Source: OM182 bacterium MED-G28 (GTDB lineage: Bacteria; Pseudomonadota; Gammaproteobacteria; Pseudomonadales; Pseudohongiellaceae). Taken from it: a stretch of 64,000 nucleotides of DNA. Positions 16,196-27,100 of this stretch are shown here, one piece after another. The stretch spans positions 58,540 through 122,539 of the forward strand of contig NTJZ01000010.1 in assembly GCA_002457215.1 (NCBI GenBank), given 5' to 3'. Each line of letters begins with the position of its first letter. Position 1 is the first letter of the stretch. The translations under genes were made by a program, and so were the position numbers. The notes below the pieces were generated by a model that saw only the letters and a program-made list of their open reading frames with translations, was not told where the DNA came from and made no database searches.

Positions 16196-18355
16196 ATGCT
16201 AGCCAGATTGTTATTGCTGATTGTTGCAGTAATTCCCTCAATACTGAATGGTCAGCAATTACAACAGGCAGCGTTTACCGACAACCAAGCACAAACTGGA
16301 GCGTCGGTTTACAGTCAGAGTTGTGCCGCATGCCATCTACCGGATCTGACCGGCTCATTCGAAGCTCCCGCTCTTAACGATAATAACTTCCGAACCACTT
16401 GGTCTAATCGAACTGTCGCGGAGCTTATTGACCTATTACAACGCACCATGCCGCCTCAGGCACCAGCTTCACTTTCTGAACAGCAATACATTGAAGTAGT
16501 CGCCTATCTATTGAGCGAGAATAATATTGCAGCTAGCACAGCAAGTCTTGCGACAAGCTCTGATGCTGTAGTTTTTATCGGTGAAAGTGAGACTGATCAA
16601 GCACCACTGGTTCAGCGTACGCCTGTTCCAGGCCGTGCAGGCACCACCCCAACACCGAGTACTCGAAATTCAGTGCCAGAAATAGCCACTATTTATCAGA
16701 GCGATCGCGCCATAACGCGATCATTCGTGCCCGTGTCAGGGTATGAAAATATATCTACGGCAGAATTAGCTAATCCTGATCCCGCAGATTGGACTTATTG
16801 GCGTCGATCTCCGAAAAGTCAGGGATTCAGTCCGCTCAAGCAAATTAACAAAGAGAACGTATCCAGACTTAGTCTAGCTTGGGTGTGGGGTATGGAGCCT
16901 GGTCGCAGTCAGCCAGCTCCTTTAGTACGCAACGGCATAATTTATATTCCAAATTTTGGCAATGTTATCCAAGCCATAAATGGGCGAGATGGCACTTTAT
17001 TGTGGGAATATCAAAGGCAATTTCCTCAAGATAGCCGTCAAGGTGGTCCACTTCGGACTTTGGCTATGTGGGAAGACATGATTTATGTAGCTACGACAGA
17101 TGCCCATTTGGTAGCACTGGATGCGCGAACTGGCGCAGTAAGATGGGATGTAGAAATTGCAGATGAAGGCTTAGGCTATTCTAATACCAGCGGACCAATC
17201 GTTGCAGATGGAAAAGTAATTAACGGTATAACCGGCTGTACTCGCTTTTTTAAAGAAAGCTGTTTTATTACTGGTCACGATGCCCGTACTGGCGAAGAAT
17301 TATGGCGCACCTATACTATCGCTCAACCAGGAGAGTTCGGCGATGACACCTGGGGAGGCCTGCCTCTAGAATTTCGAGGTGGCGGAGACGTTTGGGTAAC
17401 TGGTAGTTGGGATCCAGAATTAGAGTTGGTGTTTTTTGGTGTTGCACAAGCTAAGCCTTGGATGGCTGCGAGTCGTGGCTTAACCACCGACGATGAAACT
17501 CTCTATACCAATTCAACCCTGGCAATAAATCCTGAAGACGGCTCCATCGTCTGGCATAGACAACATGTACCAGGCGAGTCCTTAGATATGGATGAGGCAT
17601 TCGAACAGGTCCTAGTTGATTTATTCGATGAGCCTTTTTTACTCACTATTGGTAAAAGCGGCATATTGTGGAAGCTAGATCGACGCACAGGAGAGTTCCA
17701 AGGACTCCAGGAAACAGTATTCCAGAACGTATTCTCAGAAGTTAATCTTGAGACCGGTCTGGTTCGCTATCGAGAAGATATCCAGAACATGCAAATTGGC
17801 GAGTGGTTATCGGTATGTCCTTCTACTGCGGGTGGCCATAACTGGCAATCAAGCACTTACCACCCCCCTACTCGCCAACTCGTTATCCCTCTCAGCCAAT
17901 CTTGCATGGAGATGTCGCCCAGGGAAGTTACCTTCGAAGTAGGCCAAGGCGGCACCATGGCGGATCGGCGCTGGTTTCCAATGCCCGGCACTAATGAGCA
18001 ATTCGGAAAACTGGCCTCTTATGAAGTGGATTCATTGGATGAAAAATGGAGTGTTGAGCAGCGAGCCCCTTTTCTAACAGCTGCACTATCAACCGCAGGT
18101 GGATTAGTATTTATCGGCGACTATGATCGTTATGTGCATGCCTATGACGTCGATACAGGTGAAGAATTGTGGCGTTCGAGGCTAGGCACTTCAGTAGAAG
18201 GTTTCCCGGTAACTTTCGCAATTGATGGTGAACAATATGTCGCCTTCACATCTGGTCGTGAGGGCGGTAGCCCGTGGCGAATTGGAAGCTTTCTTGCTCC
18301 AGAACTGGTTAGTCCAGACGGTCATAATGCTTTGTACGTGTTCAAATTAAATTAA
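16196..18355 (+). CDS. N-terminal cytochrome c fused to divergent PQQ-type propeller
   Basis: 719 residues with a signal peptide (to about 19), a cytochrome c domain with CAACH at 43-47, a Thr/Pro-rich linker near 130-165 and a PQQ-type propeller from about 195 to the end. Known quinohaemoprotein dehydrogenases usually carry the cytochrome at the C-terminus, so this order is unusual. Aligned with the 575-residue paralog at 9897-11624, the metal-binding Glu becomes Thr349 (GITGCT), Asn becomes Gln418 (GVAQAKPW), and the catalytic Asp becomes Asn445 (AINPEDG). Two new cysteines (348, 356) flank a short insert. The protein may bind PQQ differently or have lost dehydrogenase activity. It lies 44 bases after the copper monooxygenase-like gene, with a strong AAGGAAG ribosome site. 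Confidence 0.8.
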   Translation: MLARLLLLIVAVIPSILNGQQLQQAAFTDNQAQTGASVYSQSCAACHLPDLTGSFEAPALNDNNFRTTWSNRTVAELIDLLQRTMPPQAPASLSEQQYIEVVAYLLSENNIAASTASLATSSDAVVFIGESETDQAPLVQRTPVPGRAGTTPTPSTRNSVPEIATIYQSDRAITRSFVPVSGYENISTAELANPDPADWTYWRRSPKSQGFSPLKQINKENVSRLSLAWVWGMEPGRSQPAPLVRNGIIYIPNFGNVIQAINGRDGTLLWEYQRQFPQDSRQGGPLRTLAMWEDMIYVATTDAHLVALDARTGAVRWDVEIADEGLGYSNTSGPIVADGKVINGITGCTRFFKESCFITGHDARTGEELWRTYTIAQPGEFGDDTWGGLPLEFRGGGDVWVTGSWDPELELVFFGVAQAKPWMAASRGLTTDDETLYTNSTLAINPEDGSIVWHRQHVPGESLDMDEAFEQVLVDLFDEPFLLTIGKSGILWKLDRRTGEFQGLQETVFQNVFSEVNLETGLVRYREDIQNMQIGEWLSVCPSTAGGHNWQSSTYHPPTRQLVIPLSQSCMEMSPREVTFEVGQGGTMADRRWFPMPGTNEQFGKLASYEVDSLDEKWSVEQRAPFLTAALSTAGGLVFIGDYDRYVHAYDVDTGEELWRSRLGTSVEGFPVTFAIDGEQYVAFTSGREGGSPWRIGSFLAPELVSPDGHNALYVFKLN

Positions 18356-18478
18356 CGATCAGTTACGGATAGGTTAATAACTATCAGTCAATTTCACTTT
18401 TTTTCTAATTCAAAACTCATCACTAAAATACAACTTCGATATGATTAACCTTTCTGAGTATCGGGTGAAAATTCTATT

Positions 18479-19702
18479 GTGAAGCTTTCGAGTTCTACAA
18501 AAATACTTCTAAGTCTTGTAGTCGGCTTAATTCTAGGTGTCAGCTATCCAGCGAGCAGCTCCGGCTTTCTCTCTTCTCTCCCTGATCTCGTTGCACCAAT
18601 AGGAACTTTATGGGTAAACGCGATCCGTATGGTTGTCATCCCACTGTTAATGGCCTTGCTTATTACGGCAATAGCCGGCCAGCCCAATGGTACTAAGATT
18701 GCCAAACTTGGAGGGAAAACCATTGGGTTATTTTTAGCGCTAATATTTTCATCTTCAATGTTTGCTCTAATTCTTGCGCCACCCTTAATCAACCTACTTA
18801 CTATCGATGCGAATGCCAGTACCGCCCTTCTTGAATCCAGCGGATTTGAAGCGAGCACCACTACAGAACTTCCACCGTTTCATGAATGGCTTATTGCTCT
18901 AATCCCGACCAATCCATTTGCTGCAGCGGCAGAAGATGCCATTCTGCCATTGCTGATTTTTACAGGACTTTTTTCAGTTGCGCTTTTGCGCATTGAGAAG
19001 CAGCAACGTGAATATATAGTCGTATTTTTTCAAGCGATCAAATCCGCAATGTTTGTATTGATTGATTGGATAATGATGTTAGCACCCTTAGGTATTTTCG
19101 CACTCGTCTTTCCCCTGGCAGCAACACTAGGTTTATCTGCCTTAACAGTTCTAGGTTCATTCGTGGCCATAGTCTGTGCGTTAGTAACCCTATTTATGCT
19201 ATCACTATACCCCTTGGTTTCCAGCGTAACCAATATATCAATTCAGAAATTCGCGCGCAGTGTGGCGCCAGTACAAGCTATTGGATTTGGAACTCGATCT
19301 TCTTTGGCGGCGTTACCTGCAACCTATGCCGCTGCAGACAAGCTAGGTATTCCCGAAAAAGTCAGCGGCATTGTCTTACCAATAGCGGTGACGCTCTTTA
19401 AGTTTGCTTCACCATTGGCAAGAACAACCGGAACTTATTTCATTGCTCATTTATATGGCGTAGACCTTACGCCTACAGAACTTATCATTATTGCAATTGC
19501 TATTGGATTGCTAAGTTTTTATTCGCCAGGAATTCCCAGTGGAGGCTTATTAATTATGACGCCAGTCTATGTTTCGCTAGGGCTTCCCGTGGAAGGAATA
19601 GGAATTCTTATCGCGATAGATTTAATAGTAGATATGTTTTTAACAATGGCTAACGTTACTGCTAATGTTGCATCGTCAGCACTTATCACAAAAATACAAT
19701 AG
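18479..19702 (+). CDS. Dicarboxylate/amino acid:cation symporter (DAACS family)
   Basis: 407 residues, all strongly hydrophobic, with about eight membrane helices and two re-entrant loops as in GltP/GltPh-like transporters. GTRSSLAALPAT matches the serine-rich first hairpin, and SPGIPSGGLLIM and the IDLIVDMFLTMANVTANV segment match the second hairpin and the substrate- and ion-binding helix. These proteins import glutamate, aspartate or C4-dicarboxylates with Na+ or H+. The substrate-reading Arg/Asp of well-studied members cannot be assigned by eye. The start is GTG, directly giving MKLSSSTKI. It has its own promoter space of 123 bases. Confidence 0.87.
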   Translation: MKLSSSTKILLSLVVGLILGVSYPASSSGFLSSLPDLVAPIGTLWVNAIRMVVIPLLMALLITAIAGQPNGTKIAKLGGKTIGLFLALIFSSSMFALILAPPLINLLTIDANASTALLESSGFEASTTTELPPFHEWLIALIPTNPFAAAAEDAILPLLIFTGLFSVALLRIEKQQREYIVVFFQAIKSAMFVLIDWIMMLAPLGIFALVFPLAATLGLSALTVLGSFVAIVCALVTLFMLSLYPLVSSVTNISIQKFARSVAPVQAIGFGTRSSLAALPATYAAADKLGIPEKVSGIVLPIAVTLFKFASPLARTTGTYFIAHLYGVDLTPTELIIIAIAIGLLSFYSPGIPSGGLLIMTPVYVSLGLPVEGIGILIAIDLIVDMFLTMANVTANVASSALITKIQ

Positions 19703-19780
19703 AGGTTTCTACTAGCCTAGGTTCCATTTATGCGAATTACAGTCGCTGATAATTAAGTCTTATCAAGATTGTATATTTAC

Positions 19781-20722
19781 CTATTCCCAAGCAATTACCA
19801 TTCTTCCCCTAGTTCCTCCCGCCTCTAACCTACGATGTGCTTCAGATGCATTTTCCGGTGAGACAGTATCAGCGACCCTAAGATCCAGCTCACCTTGTTC
19901 AGTTTGTTTTCGAAGCTGCTCCAATTTCTCATATTCACAATCATAAGTTGTAACCCATGTTGCCGTAAATTTGATGTCGCGCTGTGGCGATCCTTTGAAA
20001 CCTCGAATTGCTGTAAAAGAACCACCATCTTTAACTGCATCAATTGCATATTCATTTAATAGAGCTCCGTCGGCTAAGCCGTCAACTCCGGCAGGGAAGT
20101 GTTCTCTAATCTTTTCTGAGTAATTCTCGCCCCTAGCAATAATAATATCCGCCCCTAAAGAGCTGATTAGCTTTTTGTCGCCTTCTGATGAATCAGCAAT
20201 CACAGTCAATCCTTCAGCTTTCGCCAATTGGATAACATAACCACCGTAAGCACCAGGGCCTCCTGTTACCGCTAGCACCTGGCCTGGTTTAAGCCCAAGC
20301 AAATCTAACGATAATCTTGCGGTCAAGCCATTCATAGGAAGTGTGCATGCTTCGACATATGACGCATTCTCAGGCGATTTCACTACAGCACGCTGATCCA
20401 AAACAATCTGTTCTCTGTAAGCACCATGAATAGATTTGGGTACGACCATAGCAATAACGTTGTCACCAACCTTAATACCTGTCGATACCCCCTCACCTAC
20501 TTGATCTACAACTCCTGCCAAATCCATTCCTGGAATATAAGGAGGTGGATATTTCTTTTGTAGTTCCGCCCTCATACCGTTGCGTACAATAACGTCGGTA
20601 GGGTTCACTGCCGAAGCCTGATTTCTGATACGTATTTCTCCTGGGCCGGCGTAAACTTCGGGCACATCCAGTACTTCCAATGCATCTGGTCCACCATGAA
20701 CCCTAATTCCTACAGCTCTCAT
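19781..20722 (-). CDS. Zinc-independent MDR oxidoreductase, quinone-reductase-like
   Basis: 313 residues of the medium-chain dehydrogenase/reductase fold. The N-terminal half shows NPTDVIVRNGM and YIPGMDLAGVVDQVGEGV, and the nucleotide-binding turn is TGGPGAYGGYVIQLAKAEG in the second half. The structural-zinc cysteines of alcohol dehydrogenases are absent, which points to the NADPH:quinone reductase or enoyl-reductase branches. It is cytoplasmic, with no signal peptide. The neighbours on both sides are unrelated, and the substrate is not predictable. Confidence 0.82.
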   Translation of the reverse strand: MRAVGIRVHGGPDALEVLDVPEVYAGPGEIRIRNQASAVNPTDVIVRNGMRAELQKKYPPPYIPGMDLAGVVDQVGEGVSTGIKVGDNVIAMVVPKSIHGAYREQIVLDQRAVVKSPENASYVEACTLPMNGLTARLSLDLLGLKPGQVLAVTGGPGAYGGYVIQLAKAEGLTVIADSSEGDKKLISSLGADIIIARGENYSEKIREHFPAGVDGLADGALLNEYAIDAVKDGGSFTAIRGFKGSPQRDIKFTATWVTTYDCEYEKLEQLRKQTEQGELDLRVADTVSPENASEAHRRLEAGGTRGRMVIAWE

Positions 20723-20936
20723 GCCTTTTGCACCTCTCCAAAATAATTGATCATTAGCCCCTATTAGACTTAAGTTTAATTCTCGCTATAAAATCTCGCC
20801 ACCCAATGAATACGCGGAGCAAGGCGGAACTAAAGTGAGGAGAACTCACAGGTGATTGATTTAAGCGATGGGACCACGAGGACTCGGACTTCTATCTACC
20901 ACTCCAGATTATTTCTAATCTCTCCAAGTAGAAAAC

Positions 20937-21821
20937 TCAATTTTTCTCCGCGAGAAGATGAGTTTTAAACCACTCTAAGCGTGCCGCATCAGCCCGAACA
21001 GAATTTTCGCCACCGAAGCCGTGTTTGCCACCAGGAATTATAACCAGGTCAGTTTCAATATCATTCTCAATAAGCTTTTTGTTCATCACTATAGAGTTAC
21101 TTACATGAACGAGGGGATCAGCATCCCCGTGAATTAGTAAAGTAGGAGGATCTGCGCTGTCGACAAAAGTTATCGGAGAAACACTTGGAATCAGCTCCTC
21201 CTCGAATGTTAATGCCGGGAATCTACTGTATAGCTCCTCCATTGGCACCTCATTAACAATTCCCAAAGCCTCCGATTCGTTTTGTCTAAGATCCACTGGC
21301 GGAAAATAGGCAACAATTGCGGCCAGGGATGCATCGATTGATTCGTCATCAGACGACGAGGAGGCTGCGACAAGCTCGCTGGCCAAACCAACCATCAACG
21401 CAAGGTGACCACCGGCGCTTCCTCCAGCGACCCCTATACGATTCGCATTAATCCCATATTTTTCTGCATTTTCTTTGATGTGCAATGTAGCGAGATTAAC
21501 GTCTTTCACCGCGTCTGGAATTTTATATTTAGGTGCACTGCCATGATAGACAGGAATCATGGTAAAGCCAGCTTCTAGCATGTCGCCGAACGATTCGGTT
21601 AATCTAGACGGTGGGGTCCATGAGGAGTACCACCCGCCGCTCATCATGAATATGATTGCCGCCCCGTTTGCATTTTCAGGCTGAATGACATCGTACGTAA
21701 GAGCCATACCATCTTTGCGACCATATATAACATCGGAGATATGCTTAACCTCTGCGCTCACCATTTGTGTCGCCAGTAAACAGCCAGCCAGCAATATTGT
21801 AATCAGGTGTTTCGTACTCAT
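20937..21821 (-). CDS. Exported alpha/beta hydrolase, esterase/lipase type
   Basis: 294 residues with a signal peptide ending near VSA (residue 23). The oxyanion-side MMSGGWYSS replaces the usual HGGG; the nucleophile elbow is GVAGGSAGGH, the acid is in HGDADPLVH, and the catalytic His is in PGGKHGF. This is the layout of the BD-FAE/hormone-sensitive-lipase-like esterases, including feruloyl- and acetyl-esterases. The enzyme probably cleaves small esters in the periplasm or outside the cell. It stands alone between two short spacers with no visible operon partner. Confidence 0.82.
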   Translation of the reverse strand: MSTKHLITILLAGCLLATQMVSAEVKHISDVIYGRKDGMALTYDVIQPENANGAAIIFMMSGGWYSSWTPPSRLTESFGDMLEAGFTMIPVYHGSAPKYKIPDAVKDVNLATLHIKENAEKYGINANRIGVAGGSAGGHLALMVGLASELVAASSSSDDESIDASLAAIVAYFPPVDLRQNESEALGIVNEVPMEELYSRFPALTFEEELIPSVSPITFVDSADPPTLLIHGDADPLVHVSNSIVMNKKLIENDIETDLVIIPGGKHGFGGENSVRADAARLEWFKTHLLAEKN

Positions 21822-21989
21822 AAAGTTCTCTACCTTCTTTGAATTATTTGCCTTACTAGACTATTAATACTTCTAGGGCTAATGATTTTGTGAACGCTTA
21901 GCGTATTCAAAATGAGGCATGTTAATTTCGGCAATAGGCCAAAAATATTTACCCTTTGTAATCAGAGTTTTGTATTTTAATTAAATCTG

Positions 21990-24182
21990 CTAAAACTTCA
22001 ATTCATCAATTTCGTATGACAACCAACTCTCAATAGCATAAGGCGAAGCCCCCTTCTCTAAAGTGATAGTATGAAAAGTAAATATCTGTCCCGCAACATC
22101 CAGATTTGCTACTCGCACTTCAGGAAAACTATATAATTGATAATATGAAGGCCCACCATTAGAACTTGTGGGAGTGTAATTCGATGCATTAATGTCATTT
22201 AGGTTTAAGAACTCATCCAATAACCAGTACTTACCAGATAGATTATCTTCCACCACGAGATAAATATCAGTCTCAACATTAGCACCATGACGATAGCCAA
22301 TTTTAAGAATTATATCGTCATCATCGTATTCAAGATTTATTTCAAAATCGACTTTTGCTCTGGCAGCTAACGAATCAAACTTTTGGGGAACTGTCAGCTC
22401 GCTATATTCTCGCTCCACCAGCATCTGGGTAGGCGGTTCAATTGCTTCAGTAAATGCAATCAAATCCGTAAGTTGTTGTGAAGTGAGGGATTCCTGGACA
22501 CCATGGACAGAATTCAGAGGTGCTGAGGTTAAAACCTCGGGCAATGTTCTAGCGCTACCATCATGTAAGTAAGGGGATGATATTGAAAGCCTCATGAGAC
22601 TGGGGGTATTCAGCGATTTAGACGTTGAATTGACCTGAGGCATCATATGATTTTTATTGTCCATATAAAATGGTGGCTTATGACAATCTGAGCAGCCCAC
22701 GTTTTTATCGAAGAAAAGTTCTCTACCACGAGAAATAGAATCGACTTCATTTTTATTGTTACTTTTTTGATAAGCAGTTGAAAACTTTAAAGAACCTAGG
22801 TAGGCAGTGATATCGTCTAAATCAGAGGATCTACCGGCATTTTTTTCTGCAGTGTCGCAAGAGGGCAAACAATTTGACGACCCAAAGACTAGACCAGTTC
22901 CACCTTGAAGTTTTCTGATTGTATCTTCTACATCCTGAATTTCATCCAAATTACCAGACCAATGAAAAGGACCTGTATCAGTGGCGCCGATTAGCGAGGG
23001 CGTACTTCTCAGACCGTCTGGAAAGAACCAGTTTACATTATCTGCCTCGCCTCCAAAATGACAGGTCGCGCAGGCTATCCATTGGTCCTTAGACATTCTC
23101 GTGTCATCAGAACTATGAAATAGTTTTTGCCCATTTAGAACCGCGCTACTGGCGGAAATCACCGTGGATTCAATTACCGAGCTGACTATAAAGGCTTCAG
23201 TATCTACAACAGAGATAGTTCCATCTAAAGAATTATGAATATATATCTCCCTGCCACTTTCACTAATATCAATTCCGCTCGGAAAGCTGCCAACTTCCAC
23301 ATGAGCTAAAGCCTTCTTTGATTTTAGGTCAATAATGGTTAGATCATTGCTTGCCGCATTTGCCACATACAAGATAGAGTTTTGAAGAGCAGCTTCCAAC
23401 GGCATGCCGACTGGCTTATCGATAATATCGAGCGCTATTCGCTCCCCTCTTAAATGAATTAATTCATTTAAATCTATGATTGAAACAAAGGGAAATACCG
23501 TATTATCGAAAATCAGATTCTTGTTATCAGAGTTGCGCATCGTATTTGGGACATAAGCGACTGCCTCACCTTCGTCGATAACAAAAGCCTGCGTCAGGCC
23601 TGCTCTTGAACCAAGAGATATTGTTTTTATTACACTAAGTTCAGCAGTGTCTATGACCGAGATTTCCCCTGAAGAAAAATGGGTCACGAACAAAGTATTC
23701 TTGTTCTTCGACAGCGACATACCCCTTGGTGAATTGCTCACTGGTATTGAAGCAATTAGAGTAAAATTATTTAGATCAAAAACTTGAATTAAATTACTCT
23801 TTTGGTTTGTTATATAGGCGACTGAGTCGTCGAAAACCACTCCAAATGGGCTTTCAGCAGTTTCGATTTGACCGTCAACGGATTTATCTGAAACCGAAAT
23901 TATCGTCAGCGTATTTTCTGCTTGATTTGTTACCCATAACCTATCAAGTGCACTGTCGTAGGCTAAGGTTTGAGGTGATTTCCCAACATCGATTTCAATT
24001 TTTCCATTGACTTGGTCGTACAAATCCACAAAAGAGATGGTATGCGAATGTGGATTTGCGACGACTATAGTCGAGTCATCAAGCAAAAGAATGGAGGATG
24101 TGCGGTCGGCTGCCAGCCCAGTCTTCATTAAAACAAAGCAAGCCGCTAAAGCGGAAACCAACTGAAATATTTTAACTAACAT
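21990..24182 (-). CDS. YVTN beta-propeller fused to di-haem peroxidase, with extra C-terminal domain
   Basis: 730 residues. A signal peptide (to about 25) is followed by a seven-bladed YVTN-type propeller (about 28-345) with repeats such as LWVTNQAENTLTIIS and LFVTHFSSGEISVID. A di-haem cytochrome c peroxidase part follows, with CATCH at 371-375 and CSDCH at 497-501 and the SISSPYLHDGSARTLPEVL closing segment. Residues ~611-730 form an added domain ending SPYAIESWLSYEIDELKF. That tail resembles the C-terminus of the giant protein encoded just upstream (stop at 24188, five bases away). The two genes are surely co-transcribed and likely work together outside the cytoplasm. The target of the peroxidase is unknown. 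Confidence 0.82.
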   Translation of the reverse strand: MLVKIFQLVSALAACFVLMKTGLAADRTSSILLLDDSTIVVANPHSHTISFVDLYDQVNGKIEIDVGKSPQTLAYDSALDRLWVTNQAENTLTIISVSDKSVDGQIETAESPFGVVFDDSVAYITNQKSNLIQVFDLNNFTLIASIPVSNSPRGMSLSKNKNTLFVTHFSSGEISVIDTAELSVIKTISLGSRAGLTQAFVIDEGEAVAYVPNTMRNSDNKNLIFDNTVFPFVSIIDLNELIHLRGERIALDIIDKPVGMPLEAALQNSILYVANAASNDLTIIDLKSKKALAHVEVGSFPSGIDISESGREIYIHNSLDGTISVVDTEAFIVSSVIESTVISASSAVLNGQKLFHSSDDTRMSKDQWIACATCHFGGEADNVNWFFPDGLRSTPSLIGATDTGPFHWSGNLDEIQDVEDTIRKLQGGTGLVFGSSNCLPSCDTAEKNAGRSSDLDDITAYLGSLKFSTAYQKSNNKNEVDSISRGRELFFDKNVGCSDCHKPPFYMDNKNHMMPQVNSTSKSLNTPSLMRLSISSPYLHDGSARTLPEVLTSAPLNSVHGVQESLTSQQLTDLIAFTEAIEPPTQMLVEREYSELTVPQKFDSLAARAKVDFEINLEYDDDDIILKIGYRHGANVETDIYLVVEDNLSGKYWLLDEFLNLNDINASNYTPTSSNGGPSYYQLYSFPEVRVANLDVAGQIFTFHTITLEKGASPYAIESWLSYEIDELKF

Positions 24183-24187
24183 TCCAA

Positions 24188-27100
24188 TTAGTCATAAATA
24201 ATACCAAAGCTGAAAGTAATTTCATCAAATCCCAACCAATAGGATTGATCGTAAATACTTTTACCCACAGCCGTCGTTACGACCACCATGCGATAATCAC
24301 CGGAAGCAACACTGTCGTCCAATGGAACATCAATGATTGGCAAAGATTCTAGCTCCTCTAAGGCTAAAAATTCGGCGAAGGGAATAATTTGGTTAACATC
24401 ACTGATAACCAAAGCCTTGTTAAATGTTATGAAATCTCCATTTGGCAGGACTATTGCAACATAAATATCTGCATCACCTTTAGCCTCTAAATCGACGGTT
24501 GCTTTAAGCCGTTCTCCAGGCAGGAGATCACTGTCTTCAAGTCTAACCGCAAAGGTACCTTTTATCTTTTTTTGATGCGAAGGCGCAAATATTTTTTCAC
24601 CTTGCAAAAGTACCTGGCGCCCCTCAAAGATTGCAGCTCCATCATCTCCCTCACTTTGTGCAAGAAAACTAAGTGTGACGGTATCAGCACCATTCCGCCG
24701 TTGCAGCTGACCTCCTGGCAAATCTAAATTGGGAAACGATTCGTTTAACGCATAGGCGTCATACTTAAACGCAGAATCGCTCGATTCATTTTGCGACAGA
24801 ATAAAACCTGGCATCGTGACAGTGCGCTGAATACTGGTTGGTGAGGATTTATCACTTAACTGTAATGATAGCTCTAGGCTTGCACTGGCGCTCAATTTGC
24901 TCGGAAGCTCACTAGCGATTTCCGCTTGTTGCGCACCTTTGGTCGCAACATAGAAATTGAACTTCCCATTGGAAGCGCCAAGCACTGAGCCCGAGGGGTA
25001 TGGTGACTCAACTCTACCTGAGGAAGTTTCTCCATCATGTATTACTGAGACTTCAACCGAATGAACACCTGCCTCAGTAACGACATAATCATTATCTGGA
25101 TTATAAAAATAACCCACTTTGTTAGCTGCCCCACCGAAATTTCGCACGACTCCGTCTGGCGACGTTATCTGTACCTCAACTTTGGAAGACAAGGTTGGGC
25201 CGACTTGACCTGAAAAACTAACCACATCACCTTCTTCTAGAATAGTGCCAGGTCTCACTCCCTGAGGATGTAAAAATATATTAATTTCTTCTCCGTTCAA
25301 TGTAAATAATGGCCCTCCAGAGGGGCCACCCGATGCCCCTTGAAAAGGCGGCATAACCCGCCCCCCGTCTGTGTCTGTATCAGGCAACATCGCCCACAAT
25401 GAAGCATACGCACCATAATGACTAAAATTATCGCCGGGAGCTCGGTACACCGCGCCACCAAAAATGAATTTGAAATCATTTGGCTGATCCCCTTCGAAGC
25501 CACTACCAAGCTGATACCCGTAAGGGGTGTTAAATCTCCAGTAGCCATTGGTACTGGCTCCTGTACCAACAAACTCTCTGACACTTACTCCCGGTCTTCC
25601 AATGCTCGAATAATAGTAACCCCAATGAATATCAAGTTGTGTTGGGTCTACAAAAGGAGGGATACCTTGGTAATTCTTACTATTAGTTGACCTAAGGTAC
25701 ATGGAACCTATTCCAAGGCCCTCTAAATTTCTGTCCTCCACAAGCGCCGTTAGTGTTCCATCCCCATCCTCCAGCGTTACAATATTTTGCATTGCGGCAT
25801 TCCAAGAGGTGAAATTTTTGGTCCACATAACGTCGCCTATTTGATAAGGCGAAAAAAAATGGCCGTTACGGTTAGATGATGAGTCTTCTAAGAGATACCA
25901 CTGCTTCGATTCGAATCCTGCCTCATCACCTCTATGGCCATGGGTTACGATGCTAGAATTAGGCGTCTCAACGATCGATGCCCATTTTCTTGATGCCATC
26001 CAGAGTACGCCGTCGGGAGAAGTGTAACTAGCGTCATAGTTTACGAGATACTCTCCGGCAGCCGTAAATTTAAATGGTGTAACGCTTGAAGCAAAATAAC
26101 CAAATCGATTCGCATCCCCAGAGTAAGTCTTAGTAACCCGTTCAGAAACTGAAGAGTTAGGAAAGTGTGACAAAGAGATAGATACTTCGGCCGGTAATCC
26201 AGGCTGAGTAATCAATGATGGGGAAAAGCTGTCACCCACTTCGAAAGGTGTGCCCGGAAATACCCCCGTCTCAATATCCAATAGCTCTGCCACATATACA
26301 GAATAGTTGCCGCTAATTTCATAGACCTCACCGTAAATGTCTTTAACATTCCCGACGAGTTCAATTTTGTATTCGCCATACTCATCTAAAACCAAATTAA
26401 ATTCATCTGAATAGGTGGTTACTGCATAGTGGCTATCGGGGATATTGCTGGTGTTGTTGAGGCCCTCTCCAATTGACGTGGTAGCTTTTTGCGCAAAGCC
26501 TCCCTTAATAGTGTGTGGTCCGATTTTGACTACAGAACCGCTTGGTGATTGTACGTTTGCAATCAGCTGTCCCGTAGGGAAACTTAACGGAATTTTTGGC
26601 GGATTAAGCCACTCCTTATTACTATAAGCAGTCAGTGGCACGAACGGCTCGATATTGTATTTATGGACCGAACCATCCGCTCCCGTTGAAGGGGGCAATA
26701 TTAATTTCTCTGCGTTGTAGACCCAACGGCTTGATATACCGAATTTGCTACTGTCAGATTTTGCCACCGTCCCCCGAGAGCCATTAGTAACTTCATTCAT
26801 TAAAATAGCAGCGTAAAGCCGAAGCGGCTCTGTCTGACCGATGTTAATTCGAGCAGCTCCATGAATATTTGTGAGATGAAAAGAAGGCTCCCCGTAAACA
26901 TCTTCATAAAATAGTTGATCAGAAGTTAACCCAGAAAACCATGGGTTCATCGACCAGCCGCTACCGCTAAGCACAAGCTGGTAGACACCGTTGGGTGCAC
27001 TTGAAGGCACTTCATAGTTTAGAGTCCACGAAGCTCGTGCATGGCCATCGCCAACGAAGGTGTAATCGGAGAAATAAAAGTTACCGAGCTGAATACTCTC

